Positions 1-7,163 of a DNA stretch of 9,030 nucleotides are shown here, piece after piece; position 1 is the stretch's first letter, and every line of letters begins with the position of its first letter. The translations under genes were made by a program, and so were the position numbers. The stretch comes from an uncultured Lachnospiraceae bacterium (GTDB lineage: Bacteria; Bacillota; Clostridia; Lachnospirales; Lachnospiraceae): the NCBI GenBank assembly GCA_910578175.1, contig CAJTPF010000008.1, forward strand, positions 4,731-13,760, in the 5' to 3' direction. Under the pieces are notes generated by a model, which did no database searches, was not told the DNA's origin, and saw nothing but the letters and a program-made list of their open reading frames with translations.

Positions 1-9
1 TGAAAAATT

Positions 10-38
10 TTGCAAATAGAGATATGTTGTGATAGAAT
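10..38 (+). promoter_or_regulatory. Probable sigma-A promoter for birA-amylase unit
   Basis: A -35-like TTGCAA (10-15) is separated by 17 bases from TAGAAT (33-38), which carries the extended -10 element TGA directly upstream (30-32). Transcription would begin near 45, giving a ~60-base leader before birA. No Firmicute-type BirA operator (inverted repeat of the TTGTTAACC kind) is visible around it, so autoregulation by BirA is not supported by this sequence. The call is by pattern only. Confidence 0.55.
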
Positions 39-63
39 ACAAGACAGGATATACGTTTTTACG

Positions 64-89
64 GACATTCGTCTGTCGGAACGGATGTC
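64..89 (+). other. Small hairpin in the birA leader
   Basis: GACATTCG (64-71) can pair with CGGATGTC (82-89), eight pairs including one G-U, around a 10-base loop. It ends 3 bases before the AAGGAGG ribosome binding site (93-99). It could modulate translation or be incidental. There is no T-run after it, so it is not a terminator. Confidence 0.25.
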
Positions 90-104
90 GGGAAGGAGGC
101 TTCT

Positions 105-1124
105 ATGAGCGTTAAAACGGAAGTGCTGGAATTGTTTGAGAACAACAGAGGTATCCATTTGTCTGGGGTGGAGATTGCAGGAAAACTGAACGTCAGCCGG
201 AATGCGGTCTGGAAAGCGGTGAAATCCCTTCAGGCAGAAGGTTATGATATAGAAGGTGTAAATAATAAGGGATATTGTATGAAAAGCAGTAATGACGTAT
301 TATCTGCACAGGGGATAGAAAAGTATCTGGATGAAGTTATGGCAGCACAGACGGATATTGAGACATATAAAACAGTAGATTCCACAAATACAAGATTAAA
401 AGAGCTGGCAGCTCAGGGGGAACCGGAGTGGAAGATAATTCTTGCGGAACAGCAGACCGAGGGAAAAGGGCGGATGAACCGCAGATTTTATTCTCCGGAA
501 GGAGCCGGAATCTATATGAGCATTCTGTTCCGGCCGAAGTTCAGTGCATCGGAATCCCTGTTTATAACCACTATGGCAGCGGTAGCCGTAGCAAAAGCAA
601 TAGAATCCGTGTTACATATCCGGCCGGCAATCAAATGGGTCAATGATATTTTCTGTGAAGGAAAAAAAGTCTGCGGAATCTTAACGGAAGCTGCCGTTAA
701 TGTGGAAAGCGGATATCTGGATTATGCCGTTCTGGGCATTGGAGTCAATGTAAAAAGGCCGGAGGAAAATTTTCCGGAAGCGTTGAAAAATATTGCGATT
801 TCCCTTGCAGATACAAAACAGGGAAATGAGGAGTGGCCGGACCAGGATGATATCCGATGCCGTCTGGCTGCAGAAATTATAAATAATATAGGTATGTATT
901 ATAAAGATATGGGAAACCATTCTTTTATGAAAGAATATGTGGATTATTCTTTTTTGATCGGAAAATCCGTAGTCATCACAGGAAAAGAATCCGAAGTATT
1001 ACTGGTCAAAGGCATTGATGAACATGCGGGTCTGATCGTACAACATAAAGACGGGAGCATTGAAACATTATCTTCCGGCGAAGTATCTGTAAAACCTCTG
1101 GAACAGGAGGCAGAAAAGAGGTAA
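105..1124 (+). CDS. birA: Bifunctional biotin--[acetyl-CoA-carboxylase] ligase / biotin operon repressor
   Basis: Cytoplasmic enzyme that activates biotin with ATP to biotinyl-AMP and transfers it to a lysine of biotin-dependent carboxylases. The 339 residues fit the long, DNA-binding form. Residues ~1-62 are a winged helix-turn-helix (SGVEIAGKLNVSRNAVWKAV at 20-39) and ~85-275 the ligase core. The biotinyl-AMP loop GKGRMNRRF is at 120-128, KWVND at 177-181, GKKVCGILTE at 186-195 and GIGVNV at 211-216. Residues ~280-335 form the small C-terminal domain. AAGGAGG (93-99), 5 bases before the ATG, supports the start. It ends 4 bases before the amylase gene, so the two are probably cotranscribed and may be translationally coupled, although their functions are unrelated. 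The HTH implies that it can also repress biotin genes elsewhere. Confidence 0.95.
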   Translation: MSVKTEVLELFENNRGIHLSGVEIAGKLNVSRNAVWKAVKSLQAEGYDIEGVNNKGYCMKSSNDVLSAQGIEKYLDEVMAAQTDIETYKTVDSTNTRLKELAAQGEPEWKIILAEQQTEGKGRMNRRFYSPEGAGIYMSILFRPKFSASESLFITTMAAVAVAKAIESVLHIRPAIKWVNDIFCEGKKVCGILTEAAVNVESGYLDYAVLGIGVNVKRPEENFPEALKNIAISLADTKQGNEEWPDQDDIRCRLAAEIINNIGMYYKDMGNHSFMKEYVDYSFLIGKSVVITGKESEVLLVKGIDEHAGLIVQHKDGSIETLSSGEVSVKPLEQEAEKR

Positions 1125-1128
1125 TATC

Positions 1129-2853
1129 ATGGAAGACATTATAAAAAACAACATAAGCAATGACTTATACACTGATAGAAATAAAACAATGATGCAGGAC
1201 TTTGAATGGTATTTAAAACCGGACAAACGGCATTGGAACCGGGTGGCTGCCGAAGCAAAGACTTTAAGGAACAGCGGGATCACCGCAGTATGGCTTCCGC
1301 CTGCCTATAAGGGCGCCAGCGGAGCACAGGATGTGGGTTATGCGGTATATGATCTGTATGACCTGGGTGAATTTAACCAGAAAGGTACGGTTGAAACAAA
1401 ATACGGCAGCAAGGATGAATACCTGGCAGCTGTAAGGGCATTGCAGGCCCAGGGAATTGAAGTTCTGGCCGACGTTGTGCTGGGACATAAAATGGGAGCC
1501 GACGAACAGGAGCGGATTTTTGCATATGGGCAGGATGAGTATGACAGAAACAGGGAAATCGCCGGAAAAAGAAAGATTACGGTCTGGACCAAGTTTACCT
1601 TTCCAGGCAGAAACGGAAAATATTCGGATTTTAAATGGGACTGGACCAATTTTCATGGAACGGATTTTGATGCAAAAAGTCAGGAAAACGGAATCTACCG
1701 TTTTATCGGAAAGGAGTGGGACAGTGAAGTAGACGGGGAATTCGGCAACTATGATTATCTCATGGGTGTGGATCTGGATATGAGTGATGAAGAGGTAGTG
1801 GAGGAATTACAGCGATGGGGGGAATGGTATTTTGCTTTTACCGGAGTAGACGGATTTCGTCTGGATGCCGTAAAGCATATTGATTTCGGATTTTATAAAA
1901 ACTGGCTGACCCAATTGCGGCAGAAATTTGATAAACCCATATTTGCAGTTGGAGAGTACTGGAATGCAGAATTGGGGATACTGGAAAATTACATTCAGAA
2001 AACAGACGGGGTATTGTCGCTGTTTGATGTTCCCCTGCATTTTAATATGTATCATGCATCGGTGAGCAACGGGTATTACGATATGCGTTATATTTTGAAG
2101 CGTACGCTGCTGAGTTCCAGACCGGAACTGGCAGTTACTTTTGTAGATAATCATGACACCCAGCCGGGACAGGCATTGGAGTCCTATGTACTGGGCTGGT
2201 TCAAACTGCATGCATACTGTCTGATTCTGTTGCGGGAAGAAGGATATCCCTGTGTATTTTATGGAGATTATTACGGAGTACCCCATAACGGACTGGAACC
2301 CGTAACAGGATTGAAGACACTGATGGAACTGCGCCGGGATGCGGCTTACGGTGTCCAGCATGATTATTTTAATCATCCCAAGATCATCGGATGGACCAGA
2401 GAAGGACTGGATGAACTGGAGGGCTCCGGATTTGCAGTGATCATGACGGTGGAAAAGGGCGGGACCAAACGCATGTATGCAGGAAGACATTTTGCAGGAT
2501 GCGTCTTTACGGATGTACTGAACCATGTGAAGGAAACCGTAAAGATCGATAAAAACGGTTACGGGGAATTTTCCGTAGAAGACGGAAGTGTATCGGTCTG
2601 GAAACCGAAAAAAGGTGAAAAAACTGGTAAAAGAGCCTTGATTACAAAGGATAAAAGTATTCAGAACGAAGAAAATGAATTCGGCAGATTTGAAAACGGT
2701 ATATTCCGCGATAATATTGAGGTATCCGCTTATGCCGAAGTAACGGATGGTGTAGAGCCCAGGTTATTTTACGGCAGCAATTATACCCATATGCGGGACG
2801 AAGTAAAAGAGGAGGAAGAGACGGAGGATGAAAAAGTACCGGTGGATGAATAA
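1129..2853 (+). CDS. Cytoplasmic alpha-amylase, GH13 (subfamily 5-like), with extra C-terminal tail
   Basis: Hydrolyses internal alpha-1,4 bonds in starch, glycogen or maltodextrin. There is no signal peptide (MEDIIKNNIS start), so it probably acts on intracellular glycogen or imported dextrins, like E. coli AmyA. Residues ~20-400 form the catalytic barrel: MMQDFEWYL at 21-29, region I DVVLGHKMGAD at 115-125, region II GFRLDAVKHI at 242-251 (nucleophile D246), acid/base E276 in AVGEYW and region IV FVDNHDTQ at 338-345 (D343). The small beta domain ends near GSVSVWKPK (486-494). Two things are odd. Region I reads LGH where the family normally has Asn before His, usually a calcium ligand. Residues ~495-574 extend beyond the usual ~480-495-residue length and end very acidic (EVKEEEETEDEKVPVDE). 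AAGAGG (1116-1121), 7 bases before the ATG and overlapping the birA end, supports the start. Exact substrate is not determinable here. Confidence 0.93.
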   Translation: MEDIIKNNISNDLYTDRNKTMMQDFEWYLKPDKRHWNRVAAEAKTLRNSGITAVWLPPAYKGASGAQDVGYAVYDLYDLGEFNQKGTVETKYGSKDEYLAAVRALQAQGIEVLADVVLGHKMGADEQERIFAYGQDEYDRNREIAGKRKITVWTKFTFPGRNGKYSDFKWDWTNFHGTDFDAKSQENGIYRFIGKEWDSEVDGEFGNYDYLMGVDLDMSDEEVVEELQRWGEWYFAFTGVDGFRLDAVKHIDFGFYKNWLTQLRQKFDKPIFAVGEYWNAELGILENYIQKTDGVLSLFDVPLHFNMYHASVSNGYYDMRYILKRTLLSSRPELAVTFVDNHDTQPGQALESYVLGWFKLHAYCLILLREEGYPCVFYGDYYGVPHNGLEPVTGLKTLMELRRDAAYGVQHDYFNHPKIIGWTREGLDELEGSGFAVIMTVEKGGTKRMYAGRHFAGCVFTDVLNHVKETVKIDKNGYGEFSVEDGSVSVWKPKKGEKTGKRALITKDKSIQNEENEFGRFENGIFRDNIEVSAYAEVTDGVEPRLFYGSNYTHMRDEVKEEEETEDEKVPVDE

Positions 2854-2860
2854 CGATATT

Positions 2861-2880
2861 TACTTGAAATATTTCTTGTA
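2861..2880. promoter_or_regulatory. Imperfect 20-base dyad, possible operator at the speD promoter
   Basis: TACTTGAAAT/ATTTCTTGTA is a dyad with 8 of 10 positions symmetric (TACnnGAAAT-ATTTCnnGTA). Its perfect core is GAAATATTTC (2866-2875). The right arm runs into the -35 hexamer at 2876-2881, where a bound repressor would block RNA polymerase. The cognate regulator is unknown, and AT-rich DNA produces such dyads by chance. Confidence 0.3.
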
Positions 2881-2903
2881 ATTGTCTGTAAATATGCTAT
2901 AAT
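2876..2903 (+). promoter_or_regulatory. Probable sigma-A promoter of the polyamine operon
   Basis: TTGTAA (2876-2881), 16-base spacer, then a perfect TATAAT (2898-2903) with an extended -10 TGC at 2895-2897. Predicted start of transcription is near 2909-2911, leaving ~160 bases of untranslated leader before speD. It lies just after the amylase stop (2853), so the polyamine genes have their own promoter. Confidence 0.7.
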
Positions 2904-2922
2904 AAGCACAGTTTGAACTTTT

Positions 2923-2956
2923 TATATTACCGCTATACCAGTCATATAGTAATATA
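2923..2956 (+). other. Bulged hairpin in the speD leader
   Basis: TATATTAC (2923-2930) pairs perfectly with GTAATATA (2949-2956). Inside, after a 3-base bulge (CGC, 2931-2933), TATA (2934-2937) can pair with TATA (2945-2948) around the loop CCAGTCA. It lies between the promoter and the terminator-like hairpin. The 8-base word ATATAGTA recurs at 2944-2951 and 2959-2966, which could allow alternative folds. I do not recognise a known riboswitch class in this AU-rich leader. Confidence 0.35.
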
Positions 2957-2978
2957 CGATATAGTAGATACATTGTTG

Positions 2979-3024
2979 AAAACTCAAGAGTATATTCAAA
3001 CCTGGATATATTCCTGAGTTTTAT
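2979..3024 (+). terminator. Terminator-like hairpin in the speD leader (possible attenuator)
   Basis: AAAACTCA (2979-2986) pairs with TGAGTTTT (3015-3022). After one A-C mismatch, ten further pairs (2988-2997 with 3004-3013, two of them G-U) close a 6-base loop AAACCT (2998-3003). The stem is followed by TTTTATT. On the opposite strand it also ends in a TTTT run, so it could act in both directions. It would serve as terminator for the amylase unit, but because it lies downstream of the polyamine promoter it would also stop that transcript unless conditionally disrupted. The stem is AT-rich, so termination may be partial. Confidence 0.5.
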
Positions 3025-3048
3025 TGTATATACGGAAAAAAGCATATC

Positions 3049-3054
3049 AGGAGG
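3049..3054 (+). promoter_or_regulatory. Ribosome binding site of speD
   Basis: AGGAGG lies 14 bases before ATG 3069, rather long spacing. It lies inside any longer reading from the in-frame TTG at 3024, and the in-frame TTG at 3057 is only 2 bases away. ATG 3069 is therefore the best start, supported by family alignment. Confidence 0.6.
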
Positions 3055-3068
3055 TATTGGAAAAAGAA

Positions 3069-3926
3069 ATGGATGGAAAGTTAAAATTATATGGTTTTAA
3101 TAATCTTACAAAGTCATTGAGTTTTAACATTTATGATGTTTGTTATGCAAAAACGGCGAGAGAACAGAAAGACTATATCGCTTATATCGATGAACAGTAT
3201 AATTCTGAACGGTTGACGAAAATATTATATCATATGACAGAGATGATTGGCGCCAATGTTCTGAATGTTTCAAAACAGGATTATGAACCACAGGGCGCCA
3301 GCGTAACTTTCCTGATCGCAGAAGGCAATATGGTGCCTTCCGGTTTCTCCAGTGCCAGAGAAGCGGCAGTCAGTTATGATGAAGCCATGTCTGTCCATAA
3401 TGATATGCCGGTTTCCAAAAACAGTATCCAGTCTTTAAAAACGGATACGGTAGTGGGACATCTGGATAAAAGCCATATTACGGTACACACATATCCGGAA
3501 TATCATCCGGATAACAGCATTGCAACTTTCCGGGTGGATATAGATGCGGCCACCTGCGGAGAAATAACCCCGTTAAATACCCTGGATTACCTGATTGGAA
3601 ACTTTGATTCGGATATTATCACAATGGATTACAGGGTACGGGGATTTACCAGGGATATCGACGGAAAAAAATTATATATGGACCATAAGATTACTTCGAT
3701 TCAGGATTATATCAATAAAGAAACATTGAGAAAATATGATGCCATTGATATCAATATGTATCAGGCAAATCTGTTTCATACGAAAATGCTGATTAAGGAA
3801 ATGGATCTGCAGAATTACTTATTTAACACGGATATATATGAGATACCGCCAAAAACAAGGCTGGAGATCAGTAATAATCTCCGGCGGGAAATGATTGAGA
3901 TCTTCAGCGGCACCAATATATTCTGA
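3069..3926 (+). CDS. speD: S-adenosylmethionine decarboxylase proenzyme, E. coli-type
   Basis: Pyruvoyl enzyme that makes decarboxylated SAM, the aminopropyl donor for spermidine synthase. From ATG 3069 it is 285 residues. The N-terminus KLKLYGFNNLTKSLSF closely resembles my memory of E. coli SpeD. YEPQGASV is at 72-79. The self-cleavage site is in GHLDKSHITVH (130-140), with cleavage expected between K134 and S135, S135 becoming the pyruvoyl group. TCGEITPLN (162-170) holds the probable active-site C163. It is slightly longer than E. coli SpeD (264 residues), the extra residues mainly at ~86-125 before the cleavage site. The large form differs from the short (~120-130 residue) SpeD of bacilli. 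An upstream in-frame TTG (3024) would add 15 residues that look non-homologous and overlap the terminator hairpin, so I reject it. First gene of the polyamine operon, 25 bases before the next gene. Some SpeD homologues act on ornithine or arginine, but the adjacent speE argues for SAM. Confidence 0.93.
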   Translation: MDGKLKLYGFNNLTKSLSFNIYDVCYAKTAREQKDYIAYIDEQYNSERLTKILYHMTEMIGANVLNVSKQDYEPQGASVTFLIAEGNMVPSGFSSAREAAVSYDEAMSVHNDMPVSKNSIQSLKTDTVVGHLDKSHITVHTYPEYHPDNSIATFRVDIDAATCGEITPLNTLDYLIGNFDSDIITMDYRVRGFTRDIDGKKLYMDHKITSIQDYINKETLRKYDAIDINMYQANLFHTKMLIKEMDLQNYLFNTDIYEIPPKTRLEISNNLRREMIEIFSGTNIF

Positions 3927-3951
3927 ACGATTACCGGAGGTTGAATTTACC

Positions 3952-5403
3952 ATGAACAGTCTTTCACAGGAAAATACACCGATACTGGAAGCATTAAAAC
4001 AATTAAAAAGTATGCGTGTGGTACCGTTTGATGTTCCGGGACACAAAAGAGGAAAAGGAAATCGTCTGCTGACGGAATTTCTTGGTGAGAAATGTATGTC
4101 GGTAGACGTGAACTCCATGAAACCTCTGGACAATCTGTGTCATCCGGTATCCGTGATCAGGGAGGCGGAAGAACTGGCAGCGGATGCCTTTGGCGCTGAA
4201 CATGCTTTTTTTATGGTAGGGGGAACGACCAGTGCGGTGCAGAGTATGGTTTTAACCTCATGCAAACGGGGAGATAAGATCATTATGCCCAGGAACGTGC
4301 ATAGAAGCGCCATTAACGTATTGATCTTATGCGGCGCCGTTCCGGTATATATCAATCCCCAGACCAATGACAGGCTGGGAATCGCCCTTGGAATGAAAGT
4401 AGAAGATGTAAAAAAAGCCATTCTGGAACATCCGGATGCAAAAGCCATTCTGATCAATAATCCCACGTATTACGGAATCTGTTCCAATCTTCGGGAAATC
4501 ACCAAACTGGCCCATGACCATGGGATGATGGTATTGGTGGATGAGGCCCATGGAACCCATTTTTATTTTGGAAAACATATGCCGGTTTCCGCCATGGCGG
4601 CAGGAGCTGATATGGCAGCAGTAAGTATGCATAAATCCGGCGGTTCCCTGACCCAGAGTTCTTTTCTTCTGGCAGGAAAACATGTAAACGAAGGTTATGT
4701 CCGGCAGGTGATCAATCTGACCCAGACCACAAGCGGTTCCTATCTGCTGATGTCCAGCCTGGATGTTTCCAGAAGAAATCTGGCCATCCACGGAGAAGAA
4801 ATATTTGAAAAAGTTAAAAATCTGGTTTCCTATGCCAGAGACGAGATTAATAAAATCGGGGATTATTATGCGTATTCCAAAGAACTGGTGGACGGAGACG
4901 CGATTTTTGATTTTGATGTGACCAAATTATCCATCCATACGCTGGATGTGGGACTGGCAGGTATTGAAGTGTATGATATCCTGAGAGATGATTATGACAT
5001 TCAGGCAGAATTCGGTGATTTCGGAAATCTTCTGGCTTATGTGTCCGTTGGAGACCGGCCAAGAGATATCGAACGGCTGGTCAGCGCACTGTCGGAGATA
5101 CGGAGACGGTTTAAAAAAGATAAGGAAGGAATGCTGGATACGGAATATATCTCTCCAAAAGTGATCGATACACCCCAAAATGCTTTTTATTCCCAAAAGG
5201 AACAATTACCGTTGCGGGAATGTGCAGGCCGGGTATGCAGTGAATTCGTAATGTGTTATCCGCCGGGGATTCCCATACTGGCGCCGGGAGAACTGGTCAC
5301 ACCGGAGATCATTGAATATATAGAGTATGCTGCAGACAAAGGCTGTTCCCTGACAGGACCGGAAGATATGCATACGAGAAAACTAAATGTAATAAAAAAA
5401 TAA
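3952..5403 (+). CDS. speA: PLP-dependent Orn/Lys/Arg decarboxylase, probable arginine decarboxylase
   Basis: Probably removes CO2 from arginine to give agmatine, the first step towards putrescine. The 483 residues match the small, single-wing form (B. subtilis SpeA/YaaO type), without the N-terminal receiver-like domain of the large E. coli enzymes. Visible motifs are PFDVPGHKRGKG (25-36), the cofactor phosphate loop MVGGTTSAV (88-96), NNPTYYG (169-175), VDEAHGTH (196-203, D197 for the pyridine nitrogen) and SMHKSGGSLTQ (225-235), where K228 should bind PLP. The C-terminal domain carries CYPPGIPILAPGE (435-447). GGAGG (3936-3940) lies 11 bases before the ATG. An in-frame extension to 3895 overlaps speD and lacks family similarity. 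Arginine specificity is inferred from agmatinase two genes downstream; lysine or ornithine cannot be excluded from sequence alone. Confidence 0.9.
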   Translation: MNSLSQENTPILEALKQLKSMRVVPFDVPGHKRGKGNRLLTEFLGEKCMSVDVNSMKPLDNLCHPVSVIREAEELAADAFGAEHAFFMVGGTTSAVQSMVLTSCKRGDKIIMPRNVHRSAINVLILCGAVPVYINPQTNDRLGIALGMKVEDVKKAILEHPDAKAILINNPTYYGICSNLREITKLAHDHGMMVLVDEAHGTHFYFGKHMPVSAMAAGADMAAVSMHKSGGSLTQSSFLLAGKHVNEGYVRQVINLTQTTSGSYLLMSSLDVSRRNLAIHGEEIFEKVKNLVSYARDEINKIGDYYAYSKELVDGDAIFDFDVTKLSIHTLDVGLAGIEVYDILRDDYDIQAEFGDFGNLLAYVSVGDRPRDIERLVSALSEIRRRFKKDKEGMLDTEYISPKVIDTPQNAFYSQKEQLPLRECAGRVCSEFVMCYPPGIPILAPGELVTPEIIEYIEYAADKGCSLTGPEDMHTRKLNVIKK

Positions 5404-5416
5404 GGAGAGCTGCGGA

Positions 5417-6274
5417 ATGGATTTTTGGTTTAAGGAAAAACATACGAAGAATGTGGAATTTGCCATTCGTGTGGACCGGCAGCTGTATTCGGGACAGTCG
5501 GAGTTCCAGAGAATAGATATTTTTGACAGTGTGGAATTCGGTCGTTTTCTTACGCTGGACGGATATATGATGCTGACGGAAAAAGATGAATTCATCTATC
5601 ATGAAATGATCGTTCATGTGCCGATGGCGGTACTGCCGGAGGCCAGAAAGATTCTGGTCATCGGAGGGGGAGACGGCGGTACGGTCAGGGAACTTACCAG
5701 ATACGGAGGAATTGAACATATCGATCTGGTGGAAATCGATGAAGAGGTGGTATCTGCATCCAGGGAATATCTGCCGTTTACGGCTTCGGCGCTGGAAGAT
5801 GAACGGGTCAGTATTTATTATGAGGACGGATTAAAATTTATCCGCTATCATGAAAACGAATACGACCTGATCATTGTAGATTCCACGGATCCTTTTGGGC
5901 CGGGAGAAGGTCTGTTTACAAAAGAATTTTATGGCAACTGTTATAAGGCTTTAACGGAACATGGTATTATGGTGAATCAGCATGAAAGTCCTTTTTATCC
6001 GGAGGATGCTTATGCCATGCAGCGGGCGCACAAGCGGATTGTGGAATCATTTCCTATCAGCAAGGTATATCAGGCTCATATTCCAACCTATCCGTCCGGA
6101 CACTGGCTGTTCGGATTTGCCTCTAAAATATACCATCCCGTCAGTGATTTAAACCGCAGACGCTGGGAAGATTTAAACCTAAAGACAAAATATTATAATA
6201 TACCCCTTCATATCGGGGCGTTTGCATTGCCCGGATATGTGGAAGATATGCTGAAAAGTGTAGAAAGGATATGA
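5417..6274 (+). CDS. speE: Spermidine synthase (polyamine aminopropyltransferase)
   Basis: Transfers the aminopropyl group of decarboxylated SAM to putrescine, giving spermidine and methylthioadenosine, in the cytoplasm. The 285 residues match the usual bacterial length. After the N-terminal beta domain, YHEM (61-64) lies in the amine site, the Rossmann nucleoside loop GGGDGGT is at 83-89, E107 in LVEID is the expected ribose-binding acid, DGLKF is at 137-141 and VDSTDPFGPGEG at 154-165 holds the catalytic-type D155. YPSGHWLFGFAS (225-236) is also typical. AAGGAG (5402-5407) overlaps the speA stop codon, 9 bases from the ATG, suggesting coupled translation. Acceptor specificity (putrescine versus spermidine or cadaverine) cannot be read reliably. 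Its substrate partner is SpeD two genes upstream. Confidence 0.95.
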   Translation: MDFWFKEKHTKNVEFAIRVDRQLYSGQSEFQRIDIFDSVEFGRFLTLDGYMMLTEKDEFIYHEMIVHVPMAVLPEARKILVIGGGDGGTVRELTRYGGIEHIDLVEIDEEVVSASREYLPFTASALEDERVSIYYEDGLKFIRYHENEYDLIIVDSTDPFGPGEGLFTKEFYGNCYKALTEHGIMVNQHESPFYPEDAYAMQRAHKRIVESFPISKVYQAHIPTYPSGHWLFGFASKIYHPVSDLNRRRWEDLNLKTKYYNIPLHIGAFALPGYVEDMLKSVERI

Positions 6275-6278
6275 TAAA

Positions 6279-7139
6279 ATGAACAGAATCGGAATGTCCC
6301 GCAATATAGAAACTTTTTTAGGATGTGATAATGAATTTGAAGAATCCGGAATCGTGATTTTTGGCGCACCGTTTGATTCTACCACATCATACCGGCCGGG
6401 TGCCAGGTTTGCAAGCAGAACCATGCGTGCGGAGTCCTATGGACTGGAAACCTATAGTTTGTATCAGAATAAAGATATGGAAGATATCGGAGTGTTTGAT
6501 GCCGGTGATCTGGAATTATGTTTTGGAGATACAAATCTTGCATTAAAAGATATTGAAGAAATGACTTCCGCCATACTGGATTTTGGGAAACTTCCGCTTG
6601 TGATCGGGGGCGAGCATCTGGTAACGTTGGGAGCTGTCCGGGCCGTCAGCAGGAAATATGAAGATCTGCACATCCTGCATTTTGATGCTCATGCGGATTT
6701 ACGGGAGGAATATCTGGGAGCAACATTGTCCCATGCCACCGTTATGCGCCGGATCTGGGATATAGTCGGCGACGGCAAAATCTATCAGTTTGGAATCCGC
6801 AGTGCGGACCGGGCGGAATATGAATGGGGAAAAGAACATGTTTCTACCCGTTTGTTTGATTTTCAGGGATTGGAAGACGTAATCGCCGGGTTGGAAGGAA
6901 AACCGGTATACTTTACTCTGGATCTGGATGTCCTGGATCCTTCCGTATTTCCGGGAACCGGTACGCCGGAAGCCGGAGGCGTAAGTTTTCAGGAATTACT
7001 GGAGGCTGTTTTAAAAGTCAGCAGACTGAATATCGTAGGCTGTGACATCAATGAACTGTCACCTCCGCTGGATGCCAGCGGTGCGTCCACGGCTGTGGCA
7101 TTGAAGATACTGAGGGAAATGCTGCTTGCATTTTATTAA
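6279..7139 (+). CDS. speB: Agmatinase (ureohydrolase family)
   Basis: Hydrolyses agmatine to putrescine and urea with a binuclear manganese centre. The 286 residues fit the arginase/agmatinase fold. The metal ligands are in place: GGEH (110-113, H113), DAHADLR (136-142, D136, H138, D140) and TLDLDVLDP (213-221, D215 and D217). APFDSTTSYRPGAR (30-43), SHATVMRR (151-158), GTGTPEAGG (226-234) and DINELSPPLD (256-265) are further family signatures. It starts 4 bases after the speE stop, with AAAGG (6264-6268) inside the end of speE, so translation is coupled. Agmatinase rather than arginase or guanidinobutyrase is inferred from the speA-type decarboxylase and the spermidine genes around it. Confidence 0.94.
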   Translation: MNRIGMSRNIETFLGCDNEFEESGIVIFGAPFDSTTSYRPGARFASRTMRAESYGLETYSLYQNKDMEDIGVFDAGDLELCFGDTNLALKDIEEMTSAILDFGKLPLVIGGEHLVTLGAVRAVSRKYEDLHILHFDAHADLREEYLGATLSHATVMRRIWDIVGDGKIYQFGIRSADRAEYEWGKEHVSTRLFDFQGLEDVIAGLEGKPVYFTLDLDVLDPSVFPGTGTPEAGGVSFQELLEAVLKVSRLNIVGCDINELSPPLDASGASTAVALKILREMLLAFY

Positions 7140-7148
7140 TACTTACAG

Positions 7149-7154
7149 AAAGGA
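7149..7154 (+). promoter_or_regulatory. Ribosome binding site deciding the dehydrogenase start
   Basis: AAAGGA ends immediately before an in-frame ATG at 7155, too close for initiation there, and 9 bases before ATG 7164. The second ATG gives MGKALIIGCGGVAG, with the dinucleotide-binding strand at the very N-terminus as usual for the family. Confidence 0.6.
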
Positions 7155-7163
7155 ATGGAAAAC

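Noticed and set aside
1..104. BirA operator or biotin-responsive autoregulatory site
   Set aside because: No TTGTTAACC-type inverted repeat is present. Only a promoter pattern and a small leader hairpin are seen.
1807..2526. Long open frame (239 codons) on the - strand opposite the amylase gene
   Set aside because: The + strand encodes an unmistakable GH13 enzyme here. The antisense translation has no recognisable family features and no clear ribosome binding site; it is a by-product of codon bias.
2976..3017. Possible short leader peptide from TTG 2976 to TGA 3015 within the terminator hairpin
   Set aside because: There is no Shine-Dalgarno sequence, the start codon is weak, and there is no run of regulatory codons such as Arg, Met or Lys; it is not supportable as a translated attenuator.
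3024..3068. N-terminally extended SpeD from TTG 3024
   Set aside because: The start lies at the edge of the terminator hairpin, the extra 15 residues do not match the family N-terminus, and the AGGAGG site lies inside the extension.
4327..4791. 154-codon open frame on the - strand inside speA
   Set aside because: Low-complexity composition (His/Met/Gly-rich) from antisense reading of a conserved decarboxylase, with no independent support.
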